Assembly (NCBI RefSeq): GCF_000143415.4
Contig: NW_003314388.1
Location: 124,001 to 188,000, forward strand
Source: Selaginella moellendorffii
Lineage: Eukaryota; Streptophyta; Lycopodiopsida; Selaginellales; Selaginellaceae
Length of the DNA stretch: 64,000 nt
Reading direction: 5' to 3'
This document shows, piece after piece, positions 46,589 through 56,680 of the stretch. Every line of letters starts with the position of its first letter. The stretch's first letter is position 1. Under the pieces are notes generated by a model. That model made no database searches. It saw only the letters and a program-made list of their open reading frames with translations, and was not told the origin of the DNA. The position numbers were made by a program, and so were the translations under genes.

Positions 46589-47267
46589 TTTCTCTGATAC
46601 CAACTATAGTGCACTTTATCTCTCTCCCCTTAAACCAACTGGAAAAGGGGCAATTGCTTGATAAGAGAGCCCTTAGTGGCTATTTTATCCCCATTTATCC
46701 CCCAAGGTTCTAAGGATCCACGGTGACAGTATATCCAAATCTCATCCCATGATAATATGCGCTACACTCACCCCTCTTTAGAAATGTTAATGTCTTTATT
46801 GACTATTAACTAACAACCCCTACTGAGCCAAGGGGAACCAACACCTCCATTTCTGCATTGAATCTACCAATCCTTCCATTATATAGACCAGTTATTCCAT
46901 GTGAGGCAACTAGTCATTCACTTGTACTGCAGTCCCACAGTGGATACCTTCGTCCGTGGATACTCCAAGGACATACGCATAAATGCCTAATATGTATGAT
47001 TTCAAATTTAGAGGTAGGAATATACCTTGCTCAAGGGTATATTATATTTTTAAATAGCCACTAATCAATGGGAATTGAACCCGTGCCATTTTCTCTGATA
47101 CTAACTGTAGCACACCTTATCTCTCTCCCTTTAAGCCAATTGAAAAAGGGGCAATTGCATGATGAGAGAGCCCTTAGTGGCTATTTTATCCCCATTTATC
47201 CCCCAAGGTTCCAAAGATCCATGATGACAGTACATCCAAATCTCATCCCATGATGATATGCGCTACA
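46589..47267 (-). mobile_element. TRIM-like element with two 162-bp LTRs, at the 3' end of B1
   Basis: Two 162-base direct repeats, 46605-46766 and 47106-47267, read on the minus strand from TGTAGCGCAT to a CTATA or CTACA end. Each is followed on that strand by a primer-site-like sequence (GTTGGTATCAGAG at 46592-46604; GTTAGTATCAGAG at 47093-47105). The 339-base interior is non-coding and contains a tRNA B-box-like GGGTTCAATTCCC near 47069-47081. The right end abuts the CTAGT target duplication of element B1, not one of its own. Confidence 0.7.
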
Positions 47268-49156
47268 CTAGTTCCTTCGGGAGATCGAATGGTTGATGCT
47301 CCCAGTCCAAGTATGGGTGGCACTACTTACTTGGATACCTGGCGTGGCTCAACAGAACCTCGCTCTAAGCCCATAGCTAAAACACCCAAAGGTAGAAAGT
47401 AGGGAGAATACCCACAAGGCTCGCGTAAGGCCACGGTGTTCCGAAATGTTGTTTCAAAGTCCCAGATTGTAGAATGGAAAAGGAGTAGTCCTCTGGTGTG
47501 GTGACCAAGGATACGGTCATGTCGTGAAAAAGTCCTAAAGGACAGTGGGACTTAGTGGTCGGGCTTATGGGCCTTGTCCCAGTGGTAGTGTAGGCAAACT
47601 CGGCCATGGACAGAAAAGGGACTTGGTGGGGACTGTAAAAAGAATATTGGGAAAGGCAATTTCCCATGTCTACAGGCATCTTAAGGATGCTAAGGAGTGG
47701 ATCTTGGATGGTCACTCCTGGATGGATGGCCCAGTCGTTGAGAGATGGGACTGCGATGCATGTGGTGTTGGACCATCGGTGTGACCAAGGTAAAGGGGTA
47801 TGGCCTTAGCGTAACGGGCTGGTATGTTAGTGGTACTTTGGGGTGTCGGTCTTGGGACTGGACACTTGGACCAAGTGTAAAGGATGAGTGGCATGGATGT
47901 CATTCTCGGGGCTAGCAAGTCCCAAGTCCTGAATCAAACTTGAGGAGGTTGTGAATGAGACTCCTCCAAGTGGTTGAAGGTGTGGTTAAGTGATTAAAGT
48001 AGAATGGAAAAATTAGTCGCTTACAGATGATTTACCATACGATAACAATATAAAGTGGAACCTAAACCCTCTATGTGCCACGTGTTATATGCCACGTGTC
48101 ACATGCCACATGTCCATAGGATAGTGGTGTGGAACCCGAGGTTCAAGGCTTTAGGCCACTAAATGAAGGAACGGTGCCAAAGCCCCAAACATGGAGCCAA
48201 GGAGTGAGCAAGCTTGAGGTTTAGTTAAAGTTAAGATCGAAAAGAGTGTCTGTAAGGATTGGTTGATAGGTAACTTTCGATACCCGAAGTCATATTTGTG
48301 ACAGACTTGTACATACACTTATTCCAACCACCTTTGACGATGCTCTTTATTTGGCACATTATTATAAAACATTGCTTCTTTCACTTCTCACTATACGTCC
48401 TTCAACTCCACTTCTTATGGGAGATGGTTCTGTTTCAATGGAGGTTGATGCTGCTATTGCCTAAGTTCAAGAACAAGAGTAAAGACATGGTCATGGCCGT
48501 GATGTCCACTATTGGGTGTGTGATTAAATTAGTCACACTTGTTAGCATTTTCTAGATTGGCAATCTTAATTTCCTGAGTGGAGACCTTGGTGTCAACAAT
48601 GTCCTATTGGTGCTACTGTAGTGAAGGTTTGGACACCGAGATGCTTTTAAGAAACAAGGAGTCATGTAAGTAGCGAAAGGACCTTGTGCAAATAAGTTAG
48701 TGATTTCTTCATATTTCTTTTGAAAGTATTATCAAAGGGTTCACTTGGCATTAGTTCATGTAATGTTTGCCACATGTTGTTGTCTACATTTGCATCATAT
48801 GGCAAAACCAGTTTTCATTCTTTATGGTAATGGCCATACACACACATATGTGAATTTGGTTATATGTGGGCAATTTCAAGCTTGAGTTGCAGCTATTGTG
48901 GGTGGTGTCGAATCAAGCTTTTGACCTCATCCTTGGTATGAATTAGTTACAACATCATCATGCCAAGTGTGATTTTGAGGCTTCTCCCCCTTGTTTTATA
49001 CTTCATTATTTTTTTTCCATTCTTCTCATTTCTATTTTTTTTTTGTCCTTTTGGTTTTACTTTATTTCCCCATTACTTTTTTCTATATTTCCATCTTATT
49101 CTTCTCTTCCCTTTTTTGTTCCTTCCAATGCTCTTTGTGTTTCAACAGTTGACCGC

Positions 49157-49751
49157 TGTAAGCAACCAAAGAGAACGACTTGAGAGACGATCCATATGGG
49201 TTCAAATATAGAGAGAAAGGGCCCATGAACAAGAGTGCACCCCTTTTTCCAATCGGTTAAGGGTCTTGGGATATTTGGGGTTAAGCGTTCTTGGGTTTGA
49301 ATAATACTGGGTTGGGTGACCTCCCAGAAAGTCCAAACTCATGACCTTACATTTGGTATCGGAGCGGTCTCGGGTCCGACTTTGTTGATTGGCTAAGGGA
49401 GTCACACCACATGTTGATTGACATCTGGCTGGTCTAGTTTGCTCCTGCTGGGCTCGACCCAAGGGGTAGGGTGTCAAGAGAGCAAGGCTCTTGGGAGAGC
49501 TGCGGCTCTCAGCTTCCATTCACGAGGGCATGAACTTGCAGGGAAGCGTGGTGGATTGTAAGCAACCAAAGAGAACGACTTGAGAGACGATCTATAGGGG
49601 TTCAAATATAGAGGGAAAGGGCCCATGAACAAGAGTGCACCCCCTTTTCCAATTGGTTAAGGGTCTTGGGATACTTGGGGTTAAGTGTTCTTGGGTTTGA
49701 ATAGTACTGGGTTGGGTGACCTCCCAGGAAGTCCAAACTCAGGACCTTACA
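49157..49751 (+). mobile_element. Complete Cassandra-type TRIM with 5S-rRNA-like LTRs
   Basis: Two 195-base LTRs (49157-49351, 49557-49751) begin TGTAAGCAACC and end ACCTTACA. The primer site TTTGGTATCGGAGC lies at 49352-49365, the interior is only 205 bases with no coding, and purine-rich GGGAAGCGTGGTGGA precedes the 3' LTR. Flanks ACCGC (49152-49156) and ATCGC (49752-49756) look like a target duplication with one change. Each LTR holds a stretch resembling the 3' two-thirds of plant 5S rRNA (TTAAGCGTTCTTGGG, GTACTGGGTTGGGTGACCTC, GGAAGTCC), the hallmark of Cassandra elements. Confidence 0.9.
49235..49333 (+). other. 5S-rRNA-like segment in Cassandra 5' LTR
   Basis: From GAGTGCACCCC to GAAAGTCC. 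It follows plant 5S rRNA closely over its second half (GTTAAGCG, CTTGGG, AGTACT, GGGTGACCTCCCAG). The 3' LTR has the same at 49635-49733. In Cassandra this region can carry polymerase III promoter boxes; activity here is unknown. It is not a true 5S gene, because it is embedded in an LTR and diverged in the first half. Confidence 0.75.
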
Positions 49752-52608
49752 ATCGCCTCATGAAAGAGTATGTCGATATTTTTGAATTTGATTTAAGATT
49801 GGAACATGTCATCCTATTCTAACTAGGGATGCTTGTCGAATAAAGGTTCTTGTTTGTTATCAATCACCCAAAGAGATTAAAATTTTATGTGTAAACATCA
49901 AGGAAATATTGGAAACAAGTGTTATTCAAAAGTTGTGGACTCCTTAGGCATGTGAATTTCATTTAGTGATGAAGTCTAATGGGAGTATTTGTTTCTACAT
50001 CAATTATTATTTGTTAAACAAAGTGATCATCTCGGATATATACCCTTTTCCTCATATTGTTAATTTCTTAGACTATCTAGGGAGAAGTTGTTGATTCACC
50101 AAGTTATATATTGCTTTTGGCTACTAGCAAGTACTAATGGCCAAAAATGATATTTTTAAGACTTATTTTTGTACACCGTTTAATGTGTACAAGTTTTTAG
50201 TGATGTTGTTTGGTTTGAATAATGCTCTAGCAATTTTTTAGCAGATGATAGATGAAGTTCTTTGTGATATACTAGAGATAATTACTGACTTCATTGATGA
50301 TGTCTTGATCCATTTGGAGGGAACATATCTATAATGTTTGTAAAGTGTTGGATCAACTTTGGGAAGTTGGTTTAAAATTAAAGTAGTTGAAGTGTATGTT
50401 TGGGTTTATAAACACAACTTATCTTAGGTATTATATTTTTCATAAAGATTTACAAATTAATTCTGACAAATTTATGGTTGTTTTAAAGTTCCCTTCTCCA
50501 AAGTGTGTGAATAATATATAGCATTTCCTGGGTAAGTGCAATATTTCAATCATTTTATTGATCATCTTTATGATTGTATTGCACCATTGCGAATTTTCTT
50601 GAAATTGTTAACATCATCTTTCATTTGGTTTACAAACTGTGAGTGGGCATTTATGAATCTCAAATTGCTATTGACAACTCCTCTAATTTTGGTATATCTT
50701 AACTACACTCAACTTTTCATTTTGTGCGTAGATGCTTCCAATATCAATCTTAGATGTATGTTGATGCAAAATAGCCCAAATGTGCTTAGTCAGCACCATC
50801 CTATTGCATATATCAATCATACATTACAACCAACAAAGGTGAATTACTCCACAACAAAAAAGTGTTTAACAGCAATTTGGGGTTTCGAGAAATTTCATAT
50901 GTATTTATATGGTACTTAAACGTTACTAAAAAGTGATCATGCTGTAATTACTTTATTATTGAAGTGGAAAAACTTGGTTGGTTATACTACTTAGTAGGTT
51001 TTGAAGCTTCAGATATATAATTTTGATGTTGTTCATCACTTAGAGAGTTTTATAGCTGATGCTTATGCCCTTTTTTGAACTCCTCTATTTCTTCTCATAT
51101 TTTTGACAAGCTTGTTATTCCCATATTTATGGATTTTTTGGACGAAGATTTTGTGCTGCTGGCAATTGCTATACTTAATGTTTAGTGTCCATAAAGTGTA
51201 AAGCAAAATTTACCTTCTTTTGATGAGGTTTACAAGGCTCAAAAGATTGAGCCATATATTTAAAGGCTTCACAATGAGTTTGAGAATCCTATATTATTTA
51301 TTGATAACTTGTCATTTTGGCATTTATATTCTCAATATAACTTTGAGGACGGTCTTCTTTATTTTATAGGGATGAATTCTAATGATCATGTACAACTGGT
51401 AATGCCTTTAATATTTATTCCACACTTTCTCTATATCTACCATGATTCTTCTATTCTAGACGAGCATATAAGATATCGTTGTGTGAGCGAGAAGCTCTAT
51501 AGGTCTTTCTATTGGCCAAAGATGTGACATGATGTTATTTGATATGTGTGTAGTTGCATTTGGTGCCAAGCTCACAATACTCCCCCTTGTGCCACGGAAG
51601 GACAGTTGGAGTCAATTGCAATTTCCCGTTCGTTTGAGTTGGTGGCATTTGATCTTATGGGACCTTTTCCACAATCAACTACTAACAATGAATATATTAT
51701 TATTGTTTCTGACTATTTGACTTATTAGGTGGAAGTTGGTGCTCTTGCTAGCGCCTCTGCAACTACTATTAGATACTTCCTCCTTAATCGAGTGGTGTTC
51801 CAGCATTCTTATTTGGAGCGGATTCATTCAGATAATGGTCCCACATTTATGGCTAAGGCATTTCATTTTTTGACATCTCAATTGGGGATACGCCACATAT
51901 TCACGAGTGTTTATCATCCACAGTCAGACGATTTGGTGGAACAGCTTATTCGGACATTCAAAGGAATGATTGCAAAGTATATAAACTTTCAGCATTCGGA
52001 TTGGGATGGTTATTTGCCATCTTTTCAGTATGCATATATCATAGGTGTGTAGAGTTTTATTGGTGTTTCACCATATAAACTTCTATATAGTCATGATCCA
52101 ATATTACTAATAGAGCTAAGTTTACCTTCATGATTACCATGAGCTGCTGATTCTAGGTCATAAGATCAGTATTTGATGAGCATTCTTCCAATTGTCTAAA
52201 CAGAGTCTACTGAACACTTAGGCCGTATATAAGTGGGATCATAACAGTGATACAACTCCCATCATCGTTCACTTGCAGAGTACAAAATGGATGACATAGT
52301 GTTAATTTATTTTCCTCATCTTATAATGCGTGGTTTATTTAAGGGTCTCCTTTCTCAGTGAAAAGGACCATATCAGGTGTTGTGGCAAGTTAAATCATAA
52401 GTTTATGAGGTTCAACATGACATCCAACAGGCCAACCCTCTAAAAATTGTGCATGTGCAACAGTTGAAATGCTTTGTATAAAGGGATCAAGAACAGTTAA
52501 TACCACCTACAGATCCATTGATGCCTCCTCCTAACATTTCTTTAGAACCTAGCCCATCTACAAGAAAACCTTGATGGTTTTCCATTATTCCGAGAAGAGG
52601 GGATGCTG

Positions 52609-52800
52609 TGAGGTCCAAATGTATGGCTACGATGTCATATATTAATATTAATATACTGGGATTTTAGTAGCCGTCAGATTGGTTTTAATCCAGACCACTT
52701 GTTCCTATATATAAGAGGGTTTTTAAGTTAATTGATATGCACATTTTCTGTATTCTCTTTCCATATTCCTTGCGCTTACACCATTCTTTTCATTTATTAT
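52609..52800 (+). mobile_element. Remnant 3' LTR of the gypsy element
   Basis: A purine-rich GAGAAGAGGGGATGC is followed by TGTGAGGTCC at 52609, a plausible tract and LTR start. Inside are TATATATAAG-type promoter sequence (about 52713) and similarity to 26330-26500. The 3' end is not defined; beyond 52800 the sequence is AT-rich with nothing recognised. Confidence 0.6.
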
Positions 52801-52944
52801 ATTACCAATTTTTAAATTGTGTTATAATATTGTTTTAAACATTCATTTTATATCTAAATTTTTAAAAACTAAAGGTGTTTTAAAGTAAATATAATTGATA
52901 TACACATTCAAGATTTCTTTTTAATTCTTGTATGTTGACATTTT

Positions 52945-53118
52945 TCACACATGATTTTTGAAAAGTTTTAAGACAGCACCACTTCCACCACCATCATCAT
53001 TACCCCCACCACCACCTTCACCTACACCTCCACCTTCATCCTGAATACATTTTGTACCTATTTCACAATATGCAAAGACAACAAACCAGAACATTGTCAA
53101 AAATAGAAATACTTTCAT
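52945..53118 (-). CDS. Candidate small secreted glycine-rich peptide
   Basis: Starting at the ATG at 53116-53118 (MKVFLFLTMFWFVVFAYCEI) the frame encodes 57 residues: a convincing signal peptide, IGTKCIQDE, a Gly-rich segment (GGGVGEGGGGG), and a short basic end. An ATG four codons upstream (53130) is also in frame. I know no family. It lies just downstream of the KUP gene on the same strand, between that gene and the decayed retroelement, so it could be a chance frame in AT-rich DNA. Confidence 0.3.
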   Translation of the reverse strand: MKVFLFLTMFWFVVFAYCEIGTKCIQDEGGGVGEGGGGGNDDGGGSGAVLKLFKNHV

Positions 53119-53237
53119 CTCTTTGCACAAGTGTTTGTTTATATCTGTTTTTCAAAACAAAGTAGGAATCTTGGTGACAAAGAACGGCATAAAGTATTTA
53201 TACATATGACTCGTTGTACGTACACATAGAATCCTGC

Positions 53238-56200
53238 CTACACATCGTAAATCATCCCAACGTTGAGCATTGTCTCGTGAGGTATGTGGTAAATGACGCT
53301 GGTCTCGCGGCAAACCTTCCTCAAGAAGCTGTAGACATGGTTGATGGCTATTCTCTTGGCCAGTCCCGACCCCTTCCTCGCCTTGACCACCGTGTTCCCC
53401 AGGATATGAACCACGCCGCTCTCCTTGGCTGCCACCAAAAACTTGAGCTGATCCTCCACCACCTGATGCTCGATCCGCCGCTGGCTCAGCACCACCTGGT
53501 AATCCCTCGAGTTGTAACTCGACGTGCCCGACTGATCGCCCATCACCCTTCTGATCTCCACCGAGCAGCAGCTCGCCTCCTCGTTGCTGTTGTAGCTGAA
53601 GCTAAACCGGCGATCGTTGGGCGATATCGCGGACGGCAAGCTCTGCTCCCGATCGGAGGCAGCCATGGTCATCGGCTCCGACGGCGCCGTGGACGACGTT
53701 TCCACCCGATTGTTGTCATCATCCTTGCGGATGAAGTCGGCCAGAGCTCCTATCAGGCGCTCCTCGAACTGCTCGTCTCTGCGGTGGAGGTCGCGGTATC
53801 CATATCGCACGGTACAGCGGTACATCCAGTAGTCTGGTGGGCCGATCCGCCGGAAGAGGAACCTCTCGTCCTCGAGCACGGTGTTGACGGGAAGGTACTT
53901 GACGCAGACGAAGACGAGGACGGAGTGTATCGCCGGGAGGTGAGTGATGAAGTGAGAAAACATCGAGGGGACGCCGTGGGCGAGATCGGTGTAGACGAAG
54001 CCGACTCCTGGGACGCGGACGAGGCCGAGGCTGGGGCCGAGGCCCAGGATCCAGGCGAGCGGGACCTTGTTCTGGATCTCAAACTGGTAGCGCTTGACGG
54101 TGCCGTAGTGCCAGGCGTAGAAGATGAGCATGAGTGCCGCGGCGATGGCGAGAGGAACCCAGCCGCCCTTGGCGATCTTGAAGAGCACCGCGGAGAAGTA
54201 GATTGTTTCCACGGAGCCAAAGGTGACGAGGAAGAGGAGGACGAGGGATAAGTTGGTCTGCCAAATGAAGAGCATGATCAAGGTCATGAGAAGAGTGGTG
54301 ACGAGCATCACGGCCATGACAGCGATTCCTGTTTGGATCGAGAAGAAAAAAGAGAGGTGACGATCTTGATAGAACTTTGGGTTGACGAACCGTAAGCGTT
54401 GCCGATTTGGGTTGTTTCTCGGAATCCCGCGGTGATGGCCAGACAGAGGAGCATGAGAATCCAGTTCACCTCCGGGACGTAGATTTGGCCGAGAATGCGG
54501 TTGGAGGTGTGGATGATCTTCACCCGGGGGAAGCACCCGAGAGCTACCGATTGCTTGACGATGGAGAAGGTGGCGGAGATTGTTGCCTGACTTGCAACGA
54601 TGGCTGCAACTGTTGCAATGACAAACATTGGCCAGTAGACTGGATCTGATAAAATGCGAGAGAGCTTTTGATCAAGAAGAATAAAAACTCTCGCCTACCT
54701 GGGATTGATCTATAGAAAGTTTGATCCACCTTGTCGGGAAACTTGAGAAGGAATGACGCTTGACCGAGGTACGCAGCCAGCAAACAAGGAAACACCAAAG
54801 ACGTGAAAGCCAGCTACAAAACACAGACCACGATGAACTCTTACAAGAAAATTATCTTCCATGATCAAAGAAAAAGGAGTTCACAACACTCACCCGAATC
54901 GACACAGTAGAAAAATGTCCCAAGTCCGCAAACATGGCTTCGGCTCCTGTAGTTTCTCAATCTGTTAATATCACTGGCATGCATTAGACCAGAAGTAAGA
55001 CCGAGGAAAGAAAGACCAGAAAATATCAAAGAAAAACTCGACAAAACAACGTCACTCAGACGCAAGGAAGAAGAAAAAAAACCAAGATAGAAACTTTCAA
55101 GAGAAAGGACAGTTTACCTGTGATGGAGAGCACGATTCCTCCAAGCCTGGCCCATCCTTTGGATTTGGTTCTCCTCAAGAAATCGAAGCCAGCGACGGGA
55201 GAGAGGGCCCGGAAGATATCCGGCTTGTGAATCGCGATGTTGTAAACACCCACGGCTCCAATAGACAAGAGCCAGACGAGAATGACGGGGCCAAACATGA
55301 CCCCCACTTTGTCCGTCCCAACGTGTTGCATGCTAAACAAGAGCACGAGGATGATCAAAGCCAGGATCACGACATGGCCTGCGCGCACAAATCGAGCATA
55401 GTAGCTTGATCAGCGATCGAGACGAGTGGAATACGATAAAGTTGCTGTGAATAAGATTATATTAATACCTTGGTGAAAAGATGGATGAGCTACTTTGATC
55501 CCACTGACTGATGACAGCACTGGTCGAAACAAAAGATCACAAAAAGAGGAAGGAGAAATTCGAAAGGGACACGACTGCGATTAGTTTAGAGTGGCTTAAG
55601 ACGAAGAAAACATACCCGAGATTGCTGGAGTTAAGACGCCATCGCCAATGACCATGGAGGTTCCAAGAAGAACGAGGACGAGCAGGAGTTTCTGGAGGGA
55701 ATTCCTGCCTTCGAGGAGCTTCTTGATGGTGGAAGCTCGGGAGTTCTCGGGCACTGGGCGGCGGCTATACGTTGTCAAGTACTGGTCGGTCGGGTGTTGG
55801 TTTGGAATGGTGTTCACTTTGGCGTGTCTACAGATCAGAGAATACAAAGCAAATGTGCCACCTGAATGGATTCATGAGTTCTAAGGTCTTGGGAGAGGAA
55901 ACCAAGAACTAGTACGATCGATCGAAACTTGCCTTCGCCATTGTCATTTGCCCTCAAGACGATGAACACATACTTGATAAGAGGAATGAGCGTGAAGGAG
56001 TAGACGATGAGGCACACGGCGCCGAGAACGTCCCTTCGGTCGACGATGCCGTCGGGAAAAACGCTGGGAAAAACGTAGAGGGGAGACGTCGCAAGGTCGC
56101 CATAAACAACGCCCAGGCTTATAAACGCTAGCCGGATGGTCACCGCCAAAGGATGCTCCTGGAGAAAGATTACAACGAAGATGCAAGAGAAGGACGACAA

Positions 56201-56320
56201 AGCGGTGATTACCTTGGAATTTTGGAAGCCGCGAACTTGGGTGGCTTCATCGCCCAGTGGCTGATCCAGCGTTTGATCCAATTCCCACATCGTTCCCTTG
56301 CCATCTTGGTGTTCTTCCAT
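53238..56320 (-). CDS. KUP/HAK/KT potassium transporter
   Basis: High-affinity K+ uptake permease of the plasma membrane or tonoplast. The start is [16 protein letters not shown] (56320); an upstream in-frame ATG at 56485 adds an atypical leader. The second exon carries [20 protein letters not shown], the family signature GVVYGDLxTSPLYV. It continues [90 protein letters not shown] and [18 protein letters not shown]. The long last exon has six or so membrane segments and a cytosolic tail ending LNVGMIYDV (TAG 53238-53240), as in plant HAKs. Exons include 56213-56320, 55933-56158, 55616-55861, 55469-55519 and 55118-55378. One intron (55862-55932) has a GC donor. It looks intact and diverges from the SAC3 gene. 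Confidence 0.94.
55862..55932 (-). other. GC-AG intron in the KUP gene
   Basis: The only splice that joins NDNGE to GGTFALYSL in frame uses donor GAAG/GCAAGT and acceptor CATTCAG/GTGG. The donor otherwise matches the consensus perfectly, as is usual for GC-AG introns. Confidence 0.8.
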
Positions 56321-56680
56321 TGAAGAAACCAGCGAGCGCGCTAGAGAAAACCAAGCTTTCCCCTTGTCATGAATGCGGTGGAAGCGCTGGATAGGATCAA
56401 AGAGGAAGACGAAGAGCAAGGAGAAAGGGTCAGCGCGCGATGATGACAAACTTAGAAAGCCCGGAAAATGCAGCGAATCTTTCAACTAGTTTCACTCCTT
56501 GCTAACTTTAGCGGAGCTGTTGCGCGGCTATCTTATCAAAAAGTTAGTGACGATTGTATCAAACACAAAAGTCTTCAAGTTTTAAAAAAAATCGTAGATC
56601 TTCTAAGTAGAAAGAAAGATTCTACGAATCTTCTTGTATGATTACACTTAGCTTCTTTTAGGGCAAATGTTTTAGGGTTT
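56321..56680. promoter_or_regulatory. Divergent promoter interval between KUP and SAC3 genes
   Basis: A 360-base interval holds both 5' regions. It contains a TAGGGTTT motif (about 56671) just upstream of the SAC3 start, a telo-box-like element common in plant housekeeping promoters. No clear TATA box on either strand. Confidence 0.4.

Larger units (their letters stand above)
30081..47267 (+). mobile_element. Family-B LTR element B1 (about 7 kb once nested insertion removed)
   Basis: The 5' LTR starts TGTCGCGAATG at 30081 and, after removal of the 31934-40167 insertion, ends GCGCTACA at 40599. A primer site TTTGGTATTAGAGG follows at 40600-40613. The interior runs to a polypurine tract AGGGGGGGAGAG (45581-45592), and the 3' LTR starts TGTCACGAATG at 45593 and ends at 46588. 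A TRIM-like pair then fills the space up to 47267. CTAGT occurs at 30076-30080 and 47268-47272, a perfect 5-base target duplication in LTR A1. No gag or pol frame is visible in the 5 kb interior, so the element looks non-autonomous or wholly decayed. Confidence 0.8.
27233..48025 (+). mobile_element. Family-A solo LTR (A1), split into three pieces
   Basis: Pieces 27233-27776, about 29842-30080 and 47273-48025 join, in order, into one family-A LTR beginning TGTGAGAC and ending GTCGCTTACA. The flanks are GGTGA (27228-27232) and GATGA (48026-48030), a 5-base target duplication with one mismatch. It is inserted in the family-B solo LTR and is itself split by the A2 solo LTR and by element B1. Confidence 0.75.
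27195..48304 (-). mobile_element. Family-B solo LTR, split by nested insertions
   Basis: On the minus strand the LTR runs from 48304 (TGTCACAAATATGACTTC) to 48031 and is completed at 27232-27195 (ending in GCACTACA); everything between is younger insertion. It has a perfect 5-base target duplication GACTT (27190-27194 and 48305-48309). It matches the family-B LTRs at 30081 and 45593 in inverted orientation, with an internal deletion. No second LTR of this insertion is present, hence a solo LTR. Confidence 0.8.
48310..52608 (+). pseudogene. Degenerate Ty3/gypsy gag-pol
   Basis: Decayed coding remnants in the expected order. A protease end reads FDLILGMN near 48920-48955. RT segments include YPFPHIVNFLDYL near 50045 and FIDDVLI near 50292 (the YxDD-type catalytic motif). 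RNaseH-like LCVDASNINLRCMLMQ and HPIAYINHTLQPTKVNYSTT (50720-50850) are followed by an integrase zinc-finger region (CSCIWCQAHNTPPC at 51548) and core (FELVAFDLMGPFPQSTTN, HSDNGPTFMAKAFHFLTSQL, HPQSDDLVEQLIRTFKGMI). Many stops and frameshifts show that it is dead. It is interrupted by the Cassandra TRIM at 49157-49751 and, on its left, by the whole nest. Confidence 0.88.

Noticed and set aside
49235-49333. A genuine 5S rRNA gene
   Set aside because: Only part of 5S is matched, it is repeated in both LTRs of a TRIM, and the first half is diverged.
53214-54251. 345-codon plus-strand frame opposite the KUP last exon
   Set aside because: Antisense shadow of a strongly conserved transporter exon.
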